64,000 bases of DNA from Mangrovicoccus sp049603835 (GTDB lineage Bacteria; Pseudomonadota; Alphaproteobacteria; Rhodobacterales; Rhodobacteraceae). Position numbers and translations under genes: made by a program. Below the pieces are notes generated by a model. It searched no databases and was not told the DNA's origin. It saw only the letters and a program-made list of their open reading frames with translations. The stretch lies in NCBI GenBank assembly GCA_049603835.1, contig JBMYSZ010000009.1, positions 60,521 to 124,520 of the forward strand, read 5' to 3'. Shown piece by piece: positions 1 to 9,014 of the stretch (the stretch's first letter is position 1; each line of letters opens with the position of its first letter).

Positions 1-587
1 AATACCGGCGTGGCAAAGACATTATCCACCATGACCAGGGCGCCCACCTGATGCGCCAGCTCGGACACGGCCGCGATATCAATAACTTCGAGAGTTGGAT
101 TTGAAATCGCCTCTAGGAAAACGACTTTGGTATCCGGGCGGATCGCGGCTTTCCACTGGTCCAAATCGCGGCCATCGACAAAATCCACCTCGCAGCCAAA
201 TTTGCGCAGCACATTTTCCAAGATGAAAAGGCAAGACCCAAACAGAGCCCGCGAGGCCACCACATGATCGCCCGCCTTCACCGCCGACATCAGCGCGCCG
301 GACACAGCCGCCATGCCGCTCGCCGTAGCAAAGGCGTCTTCGGCACCTTCGAGCAAAGCGGCGCGCTCTTCGAACATGGCTACGGTCGGGTTTCCATAGC
401 GGGCATAGATGAATTCGTCTTCGCCCAGCTCAACAAACCGCGCTTCGGCTTGTTCGGCGGTCTCGTAAACGAAACCCTGGGTCAGGAACATCGCCTCGCT
501 CAGCTCGTTATATTGGCTGCGACGGGCGCCGCCATGGACCAGATTGGTGCGCGGAGCGCGGGTTACGGATTTTGGATCTTGGGCCAT
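1..587 (-). CDS. metZ: O-succinylhomoserine sulfhydrylase, N-terminal part (cut by window edge)
   Basis: Only the first 195 codons are present; the gene runs off the left edge. The protein begins MAQDPKSVTRAP and continues with TNLVHGG, FVYETAEQAEARF and YGNPTVAMFEERAALLEGAE, the usual N-terminal pattern of the Cys/Met metabolism PLP-dependent (trans-sulfuration) family. Residues such as ATASGMAAVSGALMSAVKAGD form the cofactor phosphate region. The PLP lysine lies outside the window. An AGGAG ribosome site precedes the ATG. Among family members the sequence best resembles MetZ, which makes homocysteine from O-succinylhomoserine and sulfide. A cystathionine synthase or lyase cannot be excluded from this fragment. 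Confidence 0.8.
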   Translation of the reverse strand, partial: MAQDPKSVTRAPRTNLVHGGARRSQYNELSEAMFLTQGFVYETAEQAEARFVELGEDEFIYARYGNPTVAMFEERAALLEGAEDAFATASGMAAVSGALMSAVKAGDHVVASRALFGSCLFILENVLRKFGCEVDFVDGRDLDQWKAAIRPDTKVVFLEAISNPTLEVIDIAAVSELAHQVGALVMVDNVFATPV

Positions 588-824
588 CTGCCTCTCCTAA
601 TCACTGATGCCGGGGAAGCCGCAGACGGGTCGCGTCTGGAAACCTCTTTAGCGGGTTGTTTAGCGTGGCCCGCAATCCGGTCGTCAAATCGCCACGGTGG
701 ATAGCGATTAGGCCCCTGGATGATCCTGGTCAAGTTGTTTTCCCAAATGGCTCGCTCGAAGGTGAATTGCCAAGCCCGCCGCCTTGGGGAAAGCTGAAAC
801 CCTGAGCAGAGCAAGGAGCCTCGC

Positions 825-1526
825 ATGCAGCCGCCCATCGATCTCTATTATTGGCCGACGCCCAATGGCTGGAAAATCTCTATCGCGCTTGAGGAAATGG
901 GCCTGCCTTATCAGGTGCATTTGATCGATATCGGCGCCGGGGATCAGTTTGAGCCCGAATTTCTGAAAATTGGCCCTAATAATCGTATGCCGGTGATTAC
1001 AGATCCCGAGGGCCCTGATGCTGCGCCGATTTCTATTTTCGAAAGCGGGGCGATTTTGCTTTATCTCGCGCGCAAGACCGGGACATTCTATGGCGCAACT
1101 GAGCGGGAAAAGATCGCGGTTGAGCAATGGCTTATGTGGCAAATGGGCGGAGTTGGGCCAATGGCGGGCCAGGCGCATCACTTCCTCAAATACGCCCCCG
1201 CCATGGAGCCGCCCCAGGATCTGCCCTATGCCAAAGACCGCTACCGTACAGAAGTCGGGCGGCTTTACGGCGTATTGGATCGACAATTGGCGCGCCATGA
1301 ATTTGTGGCAGGCGATGCTTATTCTATTGCCGATATGTCGATTTGGCCCTGGGCCTCTTTATGGGAAGGTCAACAACAAATTTTAGAAGACAAACCCAAT
1401 CTAGCCCGTTGGTTAGAAACTTGCGCGGCCCGGCCCGCCGTTAAAGCTGGTCGCGCCGTCGCCGCAGACAAACGCAAAGACATCCGCGACGACAAAAGCA
1501 GCCATGCGACCCTATTTAAGCGTTAG
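825..1526 (+). CDS. Glutathione S-transferase family protein (YfcG/YghU-like)
   Basis: A 233-residue protein with a thioredoxin-fold N-terminal half (about residues 5-90) and an all-helical C-terminal half. The segment PTPNGWKISIALEEMGLPY, the GPNNRMPVI motif and the FESGAILLYLARKTG stretch are typical of the YfcG/YghU (Nu-class) group, which act as glutathione-dependent disulfide reductases in the cytoplasm; this activity is inferred from the family. GGAG lies just upstream of the ATG. It is a single gene, and its 3' end overlaps the convergent yciB gene by 11 bp. Substrate unknown. Confidence 0.85.
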   Translation: MQPPIDLYYWPTPNGWKISIALEEMGLPYQVHLIDIGAGDQFEPEFLKIGPNNRMPVITDPEGPDAAPISIFESGAILLYLARKTGTFYGATEREKIAVEQWLMWQMGGVGPMAGQAHHFLKYAPAMEPPQDLPYAKDRYRTEVGRLYGVLDRQLARHEFVAGDAYSIADMSIWPWASLWEGQQQILEDKPNLARWLETCAARPAVKAGRAVAADKRKDIRDDKSSHATLFKR

Positions 1527-2130
1527 GCTTATCCGGCGTTTCTTCGATCGCGTATGTTTTAAATAAGCCAGCCTGCGCGATGAAAAATCCCACCGTGATC
1601 AGCGGCATGCCAAAGGTTTTGAAATTTACCCAAGCATCTGTGCTCATGCTTCGCCAAACCAATTCATTTGCAACCGCCAAACCCAGAAACACCAAAGTCA
1701 GTCTTTTCGTGAGGATCATCCAGCCTTCGGGTTTTAGCGGCATGACCTCTTCCATCACATGGCGCAAATAGCTTTCGCCACGCAAAAGCCCAAATCCCAA
1801 AACACCACCGAACAGCAGATAAATGATTGTTGGCTTCATTTTGAAAAACCGCTCATCATTAAAGGCGATGGACATCCCCCCGAAAACCGTCACCAAAACT
1901 GCTGTGACGATCTGCATTTTCGACAATTTACCAGTGAGTTTCCACAGAATACCGGTGGAAATTAGGATCAGCGGAATAAAAGCGGCGGTGACAGCAATAA
2001 AGCCGGAATATTCGGTTCCACCAATGGTAAAAACCTGATCTTTCAGCTTCACATAACCAATAAAGAATAAGATCACCGGCCCCATTTCCAGACCAGTTTT
2101 CACCCAAGGATTGATCTCTTTTTCCGCCAT
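1516..2130 (-). CDS. yciB: Inner membrane-spanning protein YciB (septation protein A family)
   Basis: A 204-residue, very hydrophobic protein with five or six membrane segments. The start (INPWVKTGLEMGPVILFFIGY) and the motifs NDERFFKMKPTIIYLLFG, WMILTKRLTLVFLGLAVANE and W-STDAWVNFKTFGMP are hallmarks of the YciB/IspZ family. In E. coli YciB is an inner-membrane protein linked to cell-envelope synthesis and septation through interactions with elongation and division proteins; its biochemical role is unsettled. It lies downstream of, and in the same direction as, the DMT transporter gene (52 bp gap), as expected for an operon. Confidence 0.9.
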   Translation of the reverse strand: MAEKEINPWVKTGLEMGPVILFFIGYVKLKDQVFTIGGTEYSGFIAVTAAFIPLILISTGILWKLTGKLSKMQIVTAVLVTVFGGMSIAFNDERFFKMKPTIIYLLFGGVLGFGLLRGESYLRHVMEEVMPLKPEGWMILTKRLTLVFLGLAVANELVWRSMSTDAWVNFKTFGMPLITVGFFIAQAGLFKTYAIEETPDKPNA

Positions 2131-2182
2131 AATCTGCCTCTTGATGACTTTGCTCAGAGGTATGCGAGCCGCGCCGGGATTA

Positions 2183-3085
2183 CTAGCCCCCAGCCTCCAC
2201 CAGAACCGCGCCCAGAGCGATCAGCGCCATCAAGGCGAGCCGTCTTGGCCCGACGCTTTCTTTCAGCACCAAATAGCCGATCAGCGCGGCAAATACGGTC
2301 GAAGTTTCGCGCAACACCGCCGCCTCGCCCACTTTATCAAGCCGCGTCGCCAGCATAACCGCGCCAAAAGATCCGATCGCAATCACCCCACCAAACATGC
2401 CACGCAGCATCAAAGGGCCAAGGGCCGGGCGGTCATCCATGCGCCGATATCGGATCAATGCGACAATCGGATAGGTCAGACCATCGAGGAAAAAGAACCA
2501 AGCCAGGAAAGTGAAGGGATCCGCAGTGGCGCGAATGCCGTATGCGTCAACCGTAGTATATAGCGCCACAAAGAACCCCGTCGCCACTGCGTAAAGCAGC
2601 GCGGGAACCATCGTATCGCGATCTAATTCGATTGTTTTGAGGTTATATACCGCGAGGCCAAAAATCCCGGCCAAAAGCACAGCAATCCCGCCCCATTGCA
2701 TCACTGCGAAATGCTCGCCAAAAATAAACATCGCCCCAAAGACTGCAAATAGCGGCCCCGTCCCACGCACGACTGGATAAACAACAGTGTAAGCCCCGCG
2801 CATATATGCAAATCCTTGCAGAGCTTTATAGGTAATATGCACAATGACCACTAAGGCAAAAATCGGCCACATATGTGGTTCGGGCCAAGGCACGATGAAA
2901 AGCGCAAAAGGTGCTGCATAGGCCGCGTAGCATATATCAATTGCTCCGCGGGACAACCATGGGTCATGCCGCCCCTTTTGCAATGCACCAAACAGAGCAT
3001 GGAGAAAAGCCGCACTCAACGCCAACAGAAGCGCCGCCTGATGGCCGGCCTCTGTGCCTTCAAGAGAGATCAAAAAGTCAGACAT
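2183..3085 (-). CDS. EamA/DMT-superfamily transporter
   Basis: A 300-residue membrane protein with about ten predicted transmembrane helices arranged as two EamA repeats (roughly residues 15-140 and 160-295). The second repeat carries the typical GEAAVLRETSTVFAALIGYLVLKE motif near the C terminus. Such proteins export amino acids or other small metabolites across the inner membrane; the substrate cannot be read from the sequence. GGGG sits upstream of the ATG. Transcription probably continues into yciB. The 101 bases between this gene and uvrA contain no recognised signal. Confidence 0.85.
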   Translation of the reverse strand: MSDFLISLEGTEAGHQAALLLALSAAFLHALFGALQKGRHDPWLSRGAIDICYAAYAAPFALFIVPWPEPHMWPIFALVVIVHITYKALQGFAYMRGAYTVVYPVVRGTGPLFAVFGAMFIFGEHFAVMQWGGIAVLLAGIFGLAVYNLKTIELDRDTMVPALLYAVATGFFVALYTTVDAYGIRATADPFTFLAWFFFLDGLTYPIVALIRYRRMDDRPALGPLMLRGMFGGVIAIGSFGAVMLATRLDKVGEAAVLRETSTVFAALIGYLVLKESVGPRRLALMALIALGAVLVEAGG

Positions 3086-3186
3086 CTTGCCCCTTTCTGC
3101 AGGATGTCTTTCGCGAAATCAAACTACTCGCAAGTACTAGCACATATGCGTCCGCTGCATGGCCAATTCAAACACTAGCCGACGCA

Positions 3187-6063
3187 TTATTCTGCAGCCA
3201 ATTTGCGTGCATTCAGAATCGATTTTAGGTAACGGCCCGTATGGCTCGCCTCCACTTCGGCCACCTCTTCCGGCGTGCCCTGAGCCACAATAGTCCCGCC
3301 ACCATCGCCGCCCTCAGGCCCGATGTCGATCAGCCAATCCGCCGTTTTAATCACGTCCAAATTATGCTCGATCACGATAACGGAATTGCCTTGCTCCACT
3401 AATTCATGAAGCACTTCCAACAACTTACGCACATCTTCAAAATGCAACCCGGTGGTGGGCTCGTCCAGAATATATAATGTGCGTCCTGTCGAGCGTTTCG
3501 CCAGCTCCTTCGACAATTTGACCCGCTGGGCCTCGCCGCCAGACAGAGTTGTCGCCTGTTGGCCTACCTTAATATAGCCCAAACCAACCCGCATCAACGC
3601 ATCCATTTTATCCCGGATAGACGGCACCGCGCTGAAAAAGTCTCGGGCATCTTCTACAGTCATATCAAGGACATCGGCGATGGATTTGCCCTTGAATTTG
3701 ACCTCTAGAGTTTCGCGATTATACCGCGCTCCATGACAGGTTTCGCATGTCACGTAAACATCGGGCAGGAAATGCATCTCGATCTTGATGACACCGTCGC
3801 CCTGACAGGCTTCGCAGCGCCCGCCTTTCACATTAAAACTAAATCGGCCAGGTTTATAGCCACGCGTTTTCGCTTCGGGCAAGCCAGCAAACCAATCGCG
3901 GATCGGGGTGAAAGCACCTGTATAAGTCGCCGGATTCGAACGCGGCGTGCGCCCAATAGGCCGCTGATCGATATCAATAACTTTATCGAGATGCTCTAAA
4001 CCTTTGATCGTTTCGCAGGGCGCAGGCGTCTGACGGGCGCCGTTTAATGCCATAGAAGCGGTTTTAAAGAGCGTTTCAATGGTCAAAGTGGATTTTCCAC
4101 CACCCGAAACACCCGTCACGCACAAAAATTTTCCAAGTGGAAAATCTGCAGTGACTTTTTTGAGGTTGTTACCGGTCGCTTTTACAACGCGCAGCTTTTT
4201 CCCTTTACCTTTGCGTCGTTTTGAGGGGATGGCAATTTCGCGCCGCCCTGCCAGAAAGTCACCCGTAACGCTATTTTCGTCGGCCATAAGCTCTGCCGGT
4301 GTGCCGCGTGAGACAATTTCACCACCATGGACCCCGGCACCCGGACCGATATCCAAAACATAATCCGCCTCGCGAATAGCTTCTTCGTCATGTTCCACAA
4401 CAATGACCGTATTACCCTGGTCTCGTAGATTTTTCAGTGTGCCAAGCAATCGATCATTATCGCGCTGATGCAATCCAATTGAGGGTTCATCCAGCACATA
4501 AAGAACACCAGTCAGGCCAGAGCCGATTTGGCTTGCGAGCCGAATACGTTGGCTTTCACCGCCTGAAAGCGTTCCAGCGTTTCTGCTAAGCGTTAAATAT
4601 TGCAAACCCACATTATTGAGGAAACCCAATCGCTCGCGAATTTCCTTCAAAATGGCCCGCGCAATTTCGTTTTTCTGATCAGTCAGAAATTCCGGTACTT
4701 TTTCGACCCAAGCATATGCTTCGGCGATAGACATTTCGACGATTTCACCAATATGTAGCTGCCCAATTTTTACAGCCAATGCTTCAGGTTTTAGGCGGTA
4801 GCCTTCGCAACTTCCGCAGCGGCGATTATTTTGATAGCGCTCGAATTCTTCGCGGACCCAATTACTATCGGTTTCACGGTAGCGGCGCTCCATATTCGGA
4901 ATAACGCCTTCAAAAACCCGAGAAACTTGATAGATACGGCCCCCTTCATCATATCGAAATTCAATCTCTTCGTCGCCAGAACCATATAAAAAGACTTGTT
5001 GCACATGCGCGGGTAGATCTTTCCAAGCAAGTTTCTTGTCGAATTCATAATGCTTGGCGATGCTATCGATGGTTTGCAGAAAATAGGGTGATTTGCCTTT
5101 GCGCCACGGTGCCAATGCCCCATCAGCTAGCTTTATTCCCTGATCGGGAACAACAAGCCGTTCGTCGAAAAACAACTCAACCCCCAACCCATCGCATTCC
5201 GGGCAGGCCCCAAAAGGTGCGTTAAAGGAAAAGAGACGTGGTTCAATTTCGGGAATAGTAAAGCCGGAAACCGGGCAGGCGAAATTTTCTGAGAAGGTAA
5301 ATCTTTCTGGCTCTGGCGCGGTTTCACCCTCTTCCGCTTTGGGCGCTGTTTCCAAAACGGCAATACCATCTGCCAAATCAAGCGCGGTTCGAAAACTATC
5401 GGCTAAACGCTGCTCCGCCCCTTCACGCACGACAATTCGATCAACCACGACATCAATGTCATGACGGAACTTTTTATCGAGTTTCGGGGGGGTATCGAGC
5501 TCATAAAACTCGCCATCAACCTTAACACGCTGGAAACCTTGCTTACGAAGCTCCAGCATTTCCTTTTTATATTCGCCTTTCCGATCCCGAATGATCGGCG
5601 CCAATAGATAACCACGCGTGCCTTCGGGCAGGGCCATGACACGGTCCACCATATCCTGGACTTGCTGTGCCTCAATCGGCTCGCCTGTCGCAGGGGAATA
5701 GGGGGTGCCGGCCCGCGCAAAAAGCAGGCGCATATAGTCGTAGATTTCCGTCACCGTGCCCACAGTGGAGCGGGGATTTTTCGAGGTGGTTTTTTGCTCG
5801 ATAGAAATCGCAGGACTTAGGCCGCTGATATGATCTACATCTGGTTTTTCCATCATATCAAGGAATTGGCGAGCATAAGCCGACAGGCTCTCCACATAGC
5901 GGCGCTGCCCTTCCGCATAGATGGTGTCGAAAGCAAGGCTTGATTTACCAGAGCCAGAGAGGCCCGTGATTACCACCAATTCGTCGCGCGGAATATCCAC
6001 ATCAATATTCTTGAGGTTATGTTCCCGCGCCCCACGGATCTCGATCTTTTTCAGCTCGGCCAT
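3187..6063 (-). CDS. uvrA: Excinuclease ABC subunit A
   Basis: UvrA, 958 residues from the chosen ATG, the normal length. It is the DNA-damage sensor of nucleotide excision repair and loads UvrB. Two ABC ATPase modules are visible: Walker A GLSGSGKS at residues 34-41 and GVSGGGKS in the second half, with signatures LSGGESQRIRLA and LSGGEAQRVKLS. Zinc-finger cysteines appear as CPECDGLG, CGSCEGYR, CEACQGDG and CETCHGARYN. An upstream ATG in the same frame (6117) was rejected: the 6063 ATG has GGAG at good spacing and begins MAELKKIEIRGAREHNLKN like other UvrA proteins. A LexA box lies about 70 bp upstream, so SOS induction is expected. Confidence 0.98.
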   Translation of the reverse strand: MAELKKIEIRGAREHNLKNIDVDIPRDELVVITGLSGSGKSSLAFDTIYAEGQRRYVESLSAYARQFLDMMEKPDVDHISGLSPAISIEQKTTSKNPRSTVGTVTEIYDYMRLLFARAGTPYSPATGEPIEAQQVQDMVDRVMALPEGTRGYLLAPIIRDRKGEYKKEMLELRKQGFQRVKVDGEFYELDTPPKLDKKFRHDIDVVVDRIVVREGAEQRLADSFRTALDLADGIAVLETAPKAEEGETAPEPERFTFSENFACPVSGFTIPEIEPRLFSFNAPFGACPECDGLGVELFFDERLVVPDQGIKLADGALAPWRKGKSPYFLQTIDSIAKHYEFDKKLAWKDLPAHVQQVFLYGSGDEEIEFRYDEGGRIYQVSRVFEGVIPNMERRYRETDSNWVREEFERYQNNRRCGSCEGYRLKPEALAVKIGQLHIGEIVEMSIAEAYAWVEKVPEFLTDQKNEIARAILKEIRERLGFLNNVGLQYLTLSRNAGTLSGGESQRIRLASQIGSGLTGVLYVLDEPSIGLHQRDNDRLLGTLKNLRDQGNTVIVVEHDEEAIREADYVLDIGPGAGVHGGEIVSRGTPAELMADENSVTGDFLAGRREIAIPSKRRKGKGKKLRVVKATGNNLKKVTADFPLGKFLCVTGVSGGGKSTLTIETLFKTASMALNGARQTPAPCETIKGLEHLDKVIDIDQRPIGRTPRSNPATYTGAFTPIRDWFAGLPEAKTRGYKPGRFSFNVKGGRCEACQGDGVIKIEMHFLPDVYVTCETCHGARYNRETLEVKFKGKSIADVLDMTVEDARDFFSAVPSIRDKMDALMRVGLGYIKVGQQATTLSGGEAQRVKLSKELAKRSTGRTLYILDEPTTGLHFEDVRKLLEVLHELVEQGNSVIVIEHNLDVIKTADWLIDIGPEGGDGGGTIVAQGTPEEVAEVEASHTGRYLKSILNARKLAAE

Positions 6064-6128
6064 GTCAATACTCCACACCAACCCGCCGTATTTAGCTTGT
6101 TTGTGCTGAGTCTCCAATAAATAAATGC

Positions 6129-6143
6129 GAACAGAATAAGAAC
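6129..6143 (-). promoter_or_regulatory. LexA (SOS) box upstream of uvrA
   Basis: Read on the minus strand the site is GTTC-TTATTCT-GTTC, an exact match to the GTTC-N7-GTTC direct repeat bound by LexA in Rhodobacter and other alphaproteobacteria. It lies 66 bp upstream of the uvrA start codon, and uvrA is a classic member of this regulon. Confidence 0.85.
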
Positions 6144-6190
6144 TTTGAAGAAGTTACCGCAACAGAAACCTAAGCTAATGCCTGCAATGC

Positions 6191-6218
6191 AAAAAACGGG
6201 ACGTCACAAAACGCCCCG
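6191..6218 (-). terminator. Rho-independent terminator after the TAXI gene
   Basis: Minus-strand hairpin of 8 bp (CGGGGCGT paired with ACGTCCCG, one G-T pair, 6-nt loop) followed by six T residues. It sits 20 bp beyond the stop codon of the TAXI-family gene and just upstream of the uvrA promoter region, insulating the two. Confidence 0.8.
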
Positions 6219-6237
6219 CCATAAAAAGCACCGATAT

Positions 6238-7044
6238 TTACTGAGCCGCTGCTGCAATATCGCCATAGGCCCGGCGGTCGGTCGCCGCCAGCTCGTCGCG
6301 CACCACGATAAAAGACGGAACCACATAAGCATCGTCTTTCAAGGCCCGCCAGCGGCCCGGAACTTTGATTTCCACTTTTTCATATTCGTATAAAGACCCG
6401 CCGCGGAAATTCATGTCATTGATGTCTTTGTCCCACAGCTCACCCAGTTCCCAGCCTTTTTCCAAAAGCCCCAAAACCTCTGCATTTGTGGGGATACCAA
6501 CAACCAAAAGCGCATCAATTTCACCGGCGCTCGCCATAGTATCGGCCAAAATCGTCAGATCATAGATCGGCGTGGCCTTAGCCCATTTGGATTTATTGCC
6601 TTTATCTCCGGTTTCAATCGAAACAATTGTTCGCCAGAAAAGCTCTGTCCCAGATCCGATTGTATCGACGAGGATTTTATCCCCCTCGCCCAAATCGCTT
6701 AGCTCGTCATTTTTGGATTTCGGCGGAAATAGCAAAAACGCATATTCATCGCCATAACTTCCAACGGTTTTCAAAGAACAGTTTTCAGCACCACGCGCAT
6801 AAATGGCGTCGATTTGCATGATCCCCACATCCGCGCGCCCATCACAAACCGCCAAAGAAATCGCGTCCGAGCCTTCGAAATTTTCCACGGTCACATCATA
6901 GCCGCGCTGCGCCAGGCGCTGGCCGATTTCTAAACCGCGTGCTTCATAACCGCGGCCAGGCTGACCGACAGCGATCGTCAAATCCGCCGCCTGCGCCGCA
7001 ACTGAACTTGCTGCCATAGCAGCTGCTATGATCCATGATTTCAT
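6238..7044 (-). CDS. TAXI-family (TRAP-associated) periplasmic solute-binding protein
   Basis: A 268-residue secreted protein. The ATG at 7044 gives a clean signal peptide (MKSWIIAAAMAASSVAAQA, cleavage near residue 19) and has a GGGACGGA ribosome site; an in-frame start at 7200 would bury it. The mature part has a type II periplasmic binding fold with features of the TAXI group: GYEARGLEIGQRLAQRGYDV, a GRADVGIMQIDAIYARG stretch, GSGTELFWRTIV and EIDALLVVGIPT. TAXI proteins normally serve TRAP transporters, but no TRAP permease gene is nearby, so the ligand and partner are unknown. It is divergent from alr and ends in its own terminator. Confidence 0.75.
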   Translation of the reverse strand: MKSWIIAAAMAASSVAAQAADLTIAVGQPGRGYEARGLEIGQRLAQRGYDVTVENFEGSDAISLAVCDGRADVGIMQIDAIYARGAENCSLKTVGSYGDEYAFLLFPPKSKNDELSDLGEGDKILVDTIGSGTELFWRTIVSIETGDKGNKSKWAKATPIYDLTILADTMASAGEIDALLVVGIPTNAEVLGLLEKGWELGELWDKDINDMNFRGGSLYEYEKVEIKVPGRWRALKDDAYVVPSFIVVRDELAATDRRAYGDIAAAAQ

Positions 7045-7185
7045 CTTCCGTCCCTTTGCTCTCAGAAGCGTTATGTTCATAAGTGTAACATGGGGATGTG
7101 ACAGCAACATATGAAGGTCAGAGATGTCACACCTTGAACAGGATCTTGACTTGACCTTGGGCGCAATGCCCGCGAAACCCTGGCT

Positions 7186-8235
7186 ATGGCTACTGCACAT
7201 CTTACCATCGATCTTGACGCGATTGCCCGCAACTGGCGGGTCCTGAACGAAATCTCGGCGCCGTCCGTGACCACTGCTGCCGTTGTTAAGGCCGATTCCT
7301 ATGGCTTGGGCGCCGCAAAGGTGGCGCGTTGCTTAGCGCGAGCTGGGGCGAAGCACTTTTTTGTGGCTGCGGCCGAAGAAGGGGCCGAGATACGCAAAGC
7401 ACTTGGCTCTGATGCTTGGATCGGCGTGTTTTCTGGGCATATGGGCGGCGATACCAATCTGATCCGCGACAATAATCTAGTGCCGATGCTCAATAGCCCG
7501 GAACAGGTTGTTCGGCATTTGAACACGATGGGCGATCATGCTTTTGGGATCCAGCTCGATAGCGGCATGAACCGGCTTGGGCTAGAGCCTGCGGATTGGG
7601 CCAATCTACGGCAGCGGGTTTTAAGCGCGGGGCCGGAACTTGTGATGTCGCATTTGGCCTGCGCCGATGAGCCGGATCACGAAAATAACGCCAATCAGCT
7701 TAGGGCCTTTCGCGAGATGACCCATGATGTGGAGGTGCCGCTTTCTTTCTCGGCCACTGGCGGGATATTGTTGGGGCCCGAATATCACATGTCCATGACC
7801 CGGCCGGGAATTGGGCTTTATGGCGGCTTGCCCTTCCGAGGTGCGGCGCCGGTTGTGCGCTTAATGGTGCCCGTGGTGCAAACCCGCATTGTCGAACCTG
7901 GCGAAAGCGTCGGTTATGGTTGCAGCTGGGTGGCCACAGAACGCCGTAAAATCGCCACAATCGCAGCGGGTTATGCGGATGGATTCCTGCGCTCTATGTC
8001 CAATAAGGCTCAGCTTTTCTGCGATGGCATGCCCTGCCCTTTAATCGGGCGCGTCTCGATGGATTTGATCACCGTGGATGTGACCGAGCTGGGTGATGTG
8101 CCCGAATATCTTGAAATGCTTGGGTCGCATCAATCGGTGGATATGCTCGCAGATGCAGCCGGGACAATCGGCTATGAAATCCTTACCAGCCTTGGCCATA
8201 GATATGTGCGCCATTATGCCGGAGCAGGTTTATGA
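7186..8235 (+). CDS. alr: Alanine racemase
   Basis: A 349-residue PLP enzyme that interconverts L- and D-alanine for peptidoglycan. The PLP lysine is K35 in AAVVKADSYGLG; the TIM barrel continues with LDSGMNRLG and MSHLACADEP. The catalytic tyrosine is in the motif VGYGCSW and the C-terminal beta domain carries GRVSMDLITVDVTE. First gene of a run with mlaE and mlaF; its stop codon overlaps the mlaE start (ATGA), so translation is probably coupled. In many relatives dnaB precedes alr; here a divergent TAXI gene does. Confidence 0.96.
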   Translation: MATAHLTIDLDAIARNWRVLNEISAPSVTTAAVVKADSYGLGAAKVARCLARAGAKHFFVAAAEEGAEIRKALGSDAWIGVFSGHMGGDTNLIRDNNLVPMLNSPEQVVRHLNTMGDHAFGIQLDSGMNRLGLEPADWANLRQRVLSAGPELVMSHLACADEPDHENNANQLRAFREMTHDVEVPLSFSATGGILLGPEYHMSMTRPGIGLYGGLPFRGAAPVVRLMVPVVQTRIVEPGESVGYGCSWVATERRKIATIAAGYADGFLRSMSNKAQLFCDGMPCPLIGRVSMDLITVDVTELGDVPEYLEMLGSHQSVDMLADAAGTIGYEILTSLGHRYVRHYAGAGL

Positions 8236-9014
8236 CGCCTGCGCAGCTCCTAGCCCGAATTGGTCGAGGCAGTTTGGGCTCTTTAGCGGCGCTAGGGCGC
8301 GTTAGCCTTTTTGCCGCTGACACGATCCGCCATATCTTTACACCGCCTTTTTATCCGCGCGAGCTTTGGCATGCACTGATCCAAATCGGCTGGCTCAGCT
8401 TGCCGGTGGTGGGTATGACCGCGATTTTCACCGGCGCGGCTCTCGCGCTGCAAATCTATGCGGGCGGGGCGCGGTTTTCGGCTGAAGCTGTGGTGCCGCA
8501 GATTGTGGCCATTGGCATGGTGCGCGAACTTGGGCCAGTTTTGGGGGGGCTGATGGTCGCCGCGCGGGTGGCCAGCTCCGTTGCCGCGGAAATTGGCACT
8601 ATGAAGGTGACCGAGCAGATCGATGCTTTGGTCACGCTTTCAACCCATCCGATGAAATATCTGACCGCGCCGCGCGTGCTGGCTGCGACCCTGACCATGC
8701 CTATTTTGGTGGCGGTTGGCGATGTGATCGGCATTATGGGCGGCTATTTGGTGGGCACGGAGCGGCTGGGCTTTAACTCCGCCGTTTACCTAAAGAACAC
8801 GCTGAATTTCTTGGAATTCTGGGATGTGGGCTCTGGCCTGGTCAAAGGCGCTGTGTTTGGCTTTCTCGTGGCGTTGATGGGCTGCTATTACGGCATGCAT
8901 TCCGGCCGCGGCGCCCAAGGCGTGGGCACAGCGACCAAAGCCGCGGTGGTGGCCGCCAGCGTCTTGATCCTCGCTTCCAATTATCTCCTGACCGAGGCGT
9001 TCTTTTCCGCATGA
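8232..9014 (+). CDS. mlaE: MlaE-type ABC transporter permease
   Basis: A 260-residue inner-membrane permease of the MlaE family (about five or six helices). Diagnostic segments are GAALALQIY, EAVVPQIVAIGMVRELGPVLGGLMVAARV, AAEIGTMKVTEQIDAL and the PRVLAATLTMPILV region. MlaE works with MlaF and an MCE-domain protein to move phospholipids between the membranes and keep outer-membrane asymmetry. No mlaD, mlaC or mlaB gene is present in this window, so the remaining components must be encoded elsewhere. Overlaps alr upstream and mlaF downstream by 4 bp each. Confidence 0.92.
   Translation: MTPAQLLARIGRGSLGSLAALGRVSLFAADTIRHIFTPPFYPRELWHALIQIGWLSLPVVGMTAIFTGAALALQIYAGGARFSAEAVVPQIVAIGMVRELGPVLGGLMVAARVASSVAAEIGTMKVTEQIDALVTLSTHPMKYLTAPRVLAATLTMPILVAVGDVIGIMGGYLVGTERLGFNSAVYLKNTLNFLEFWDVGSGLVKGAVFGFLVALMGCYYGMHSGRGAQGVGTATKAAVVAASVLILASNYLLTEAFFSA

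Noticed and set aside
708..1298. Long minus-strand reading frame opposite the glutathione transferase gene
   Set aside because: It is antisense to a gene with clear family motifs and has no ribosome site or recognisable domain.
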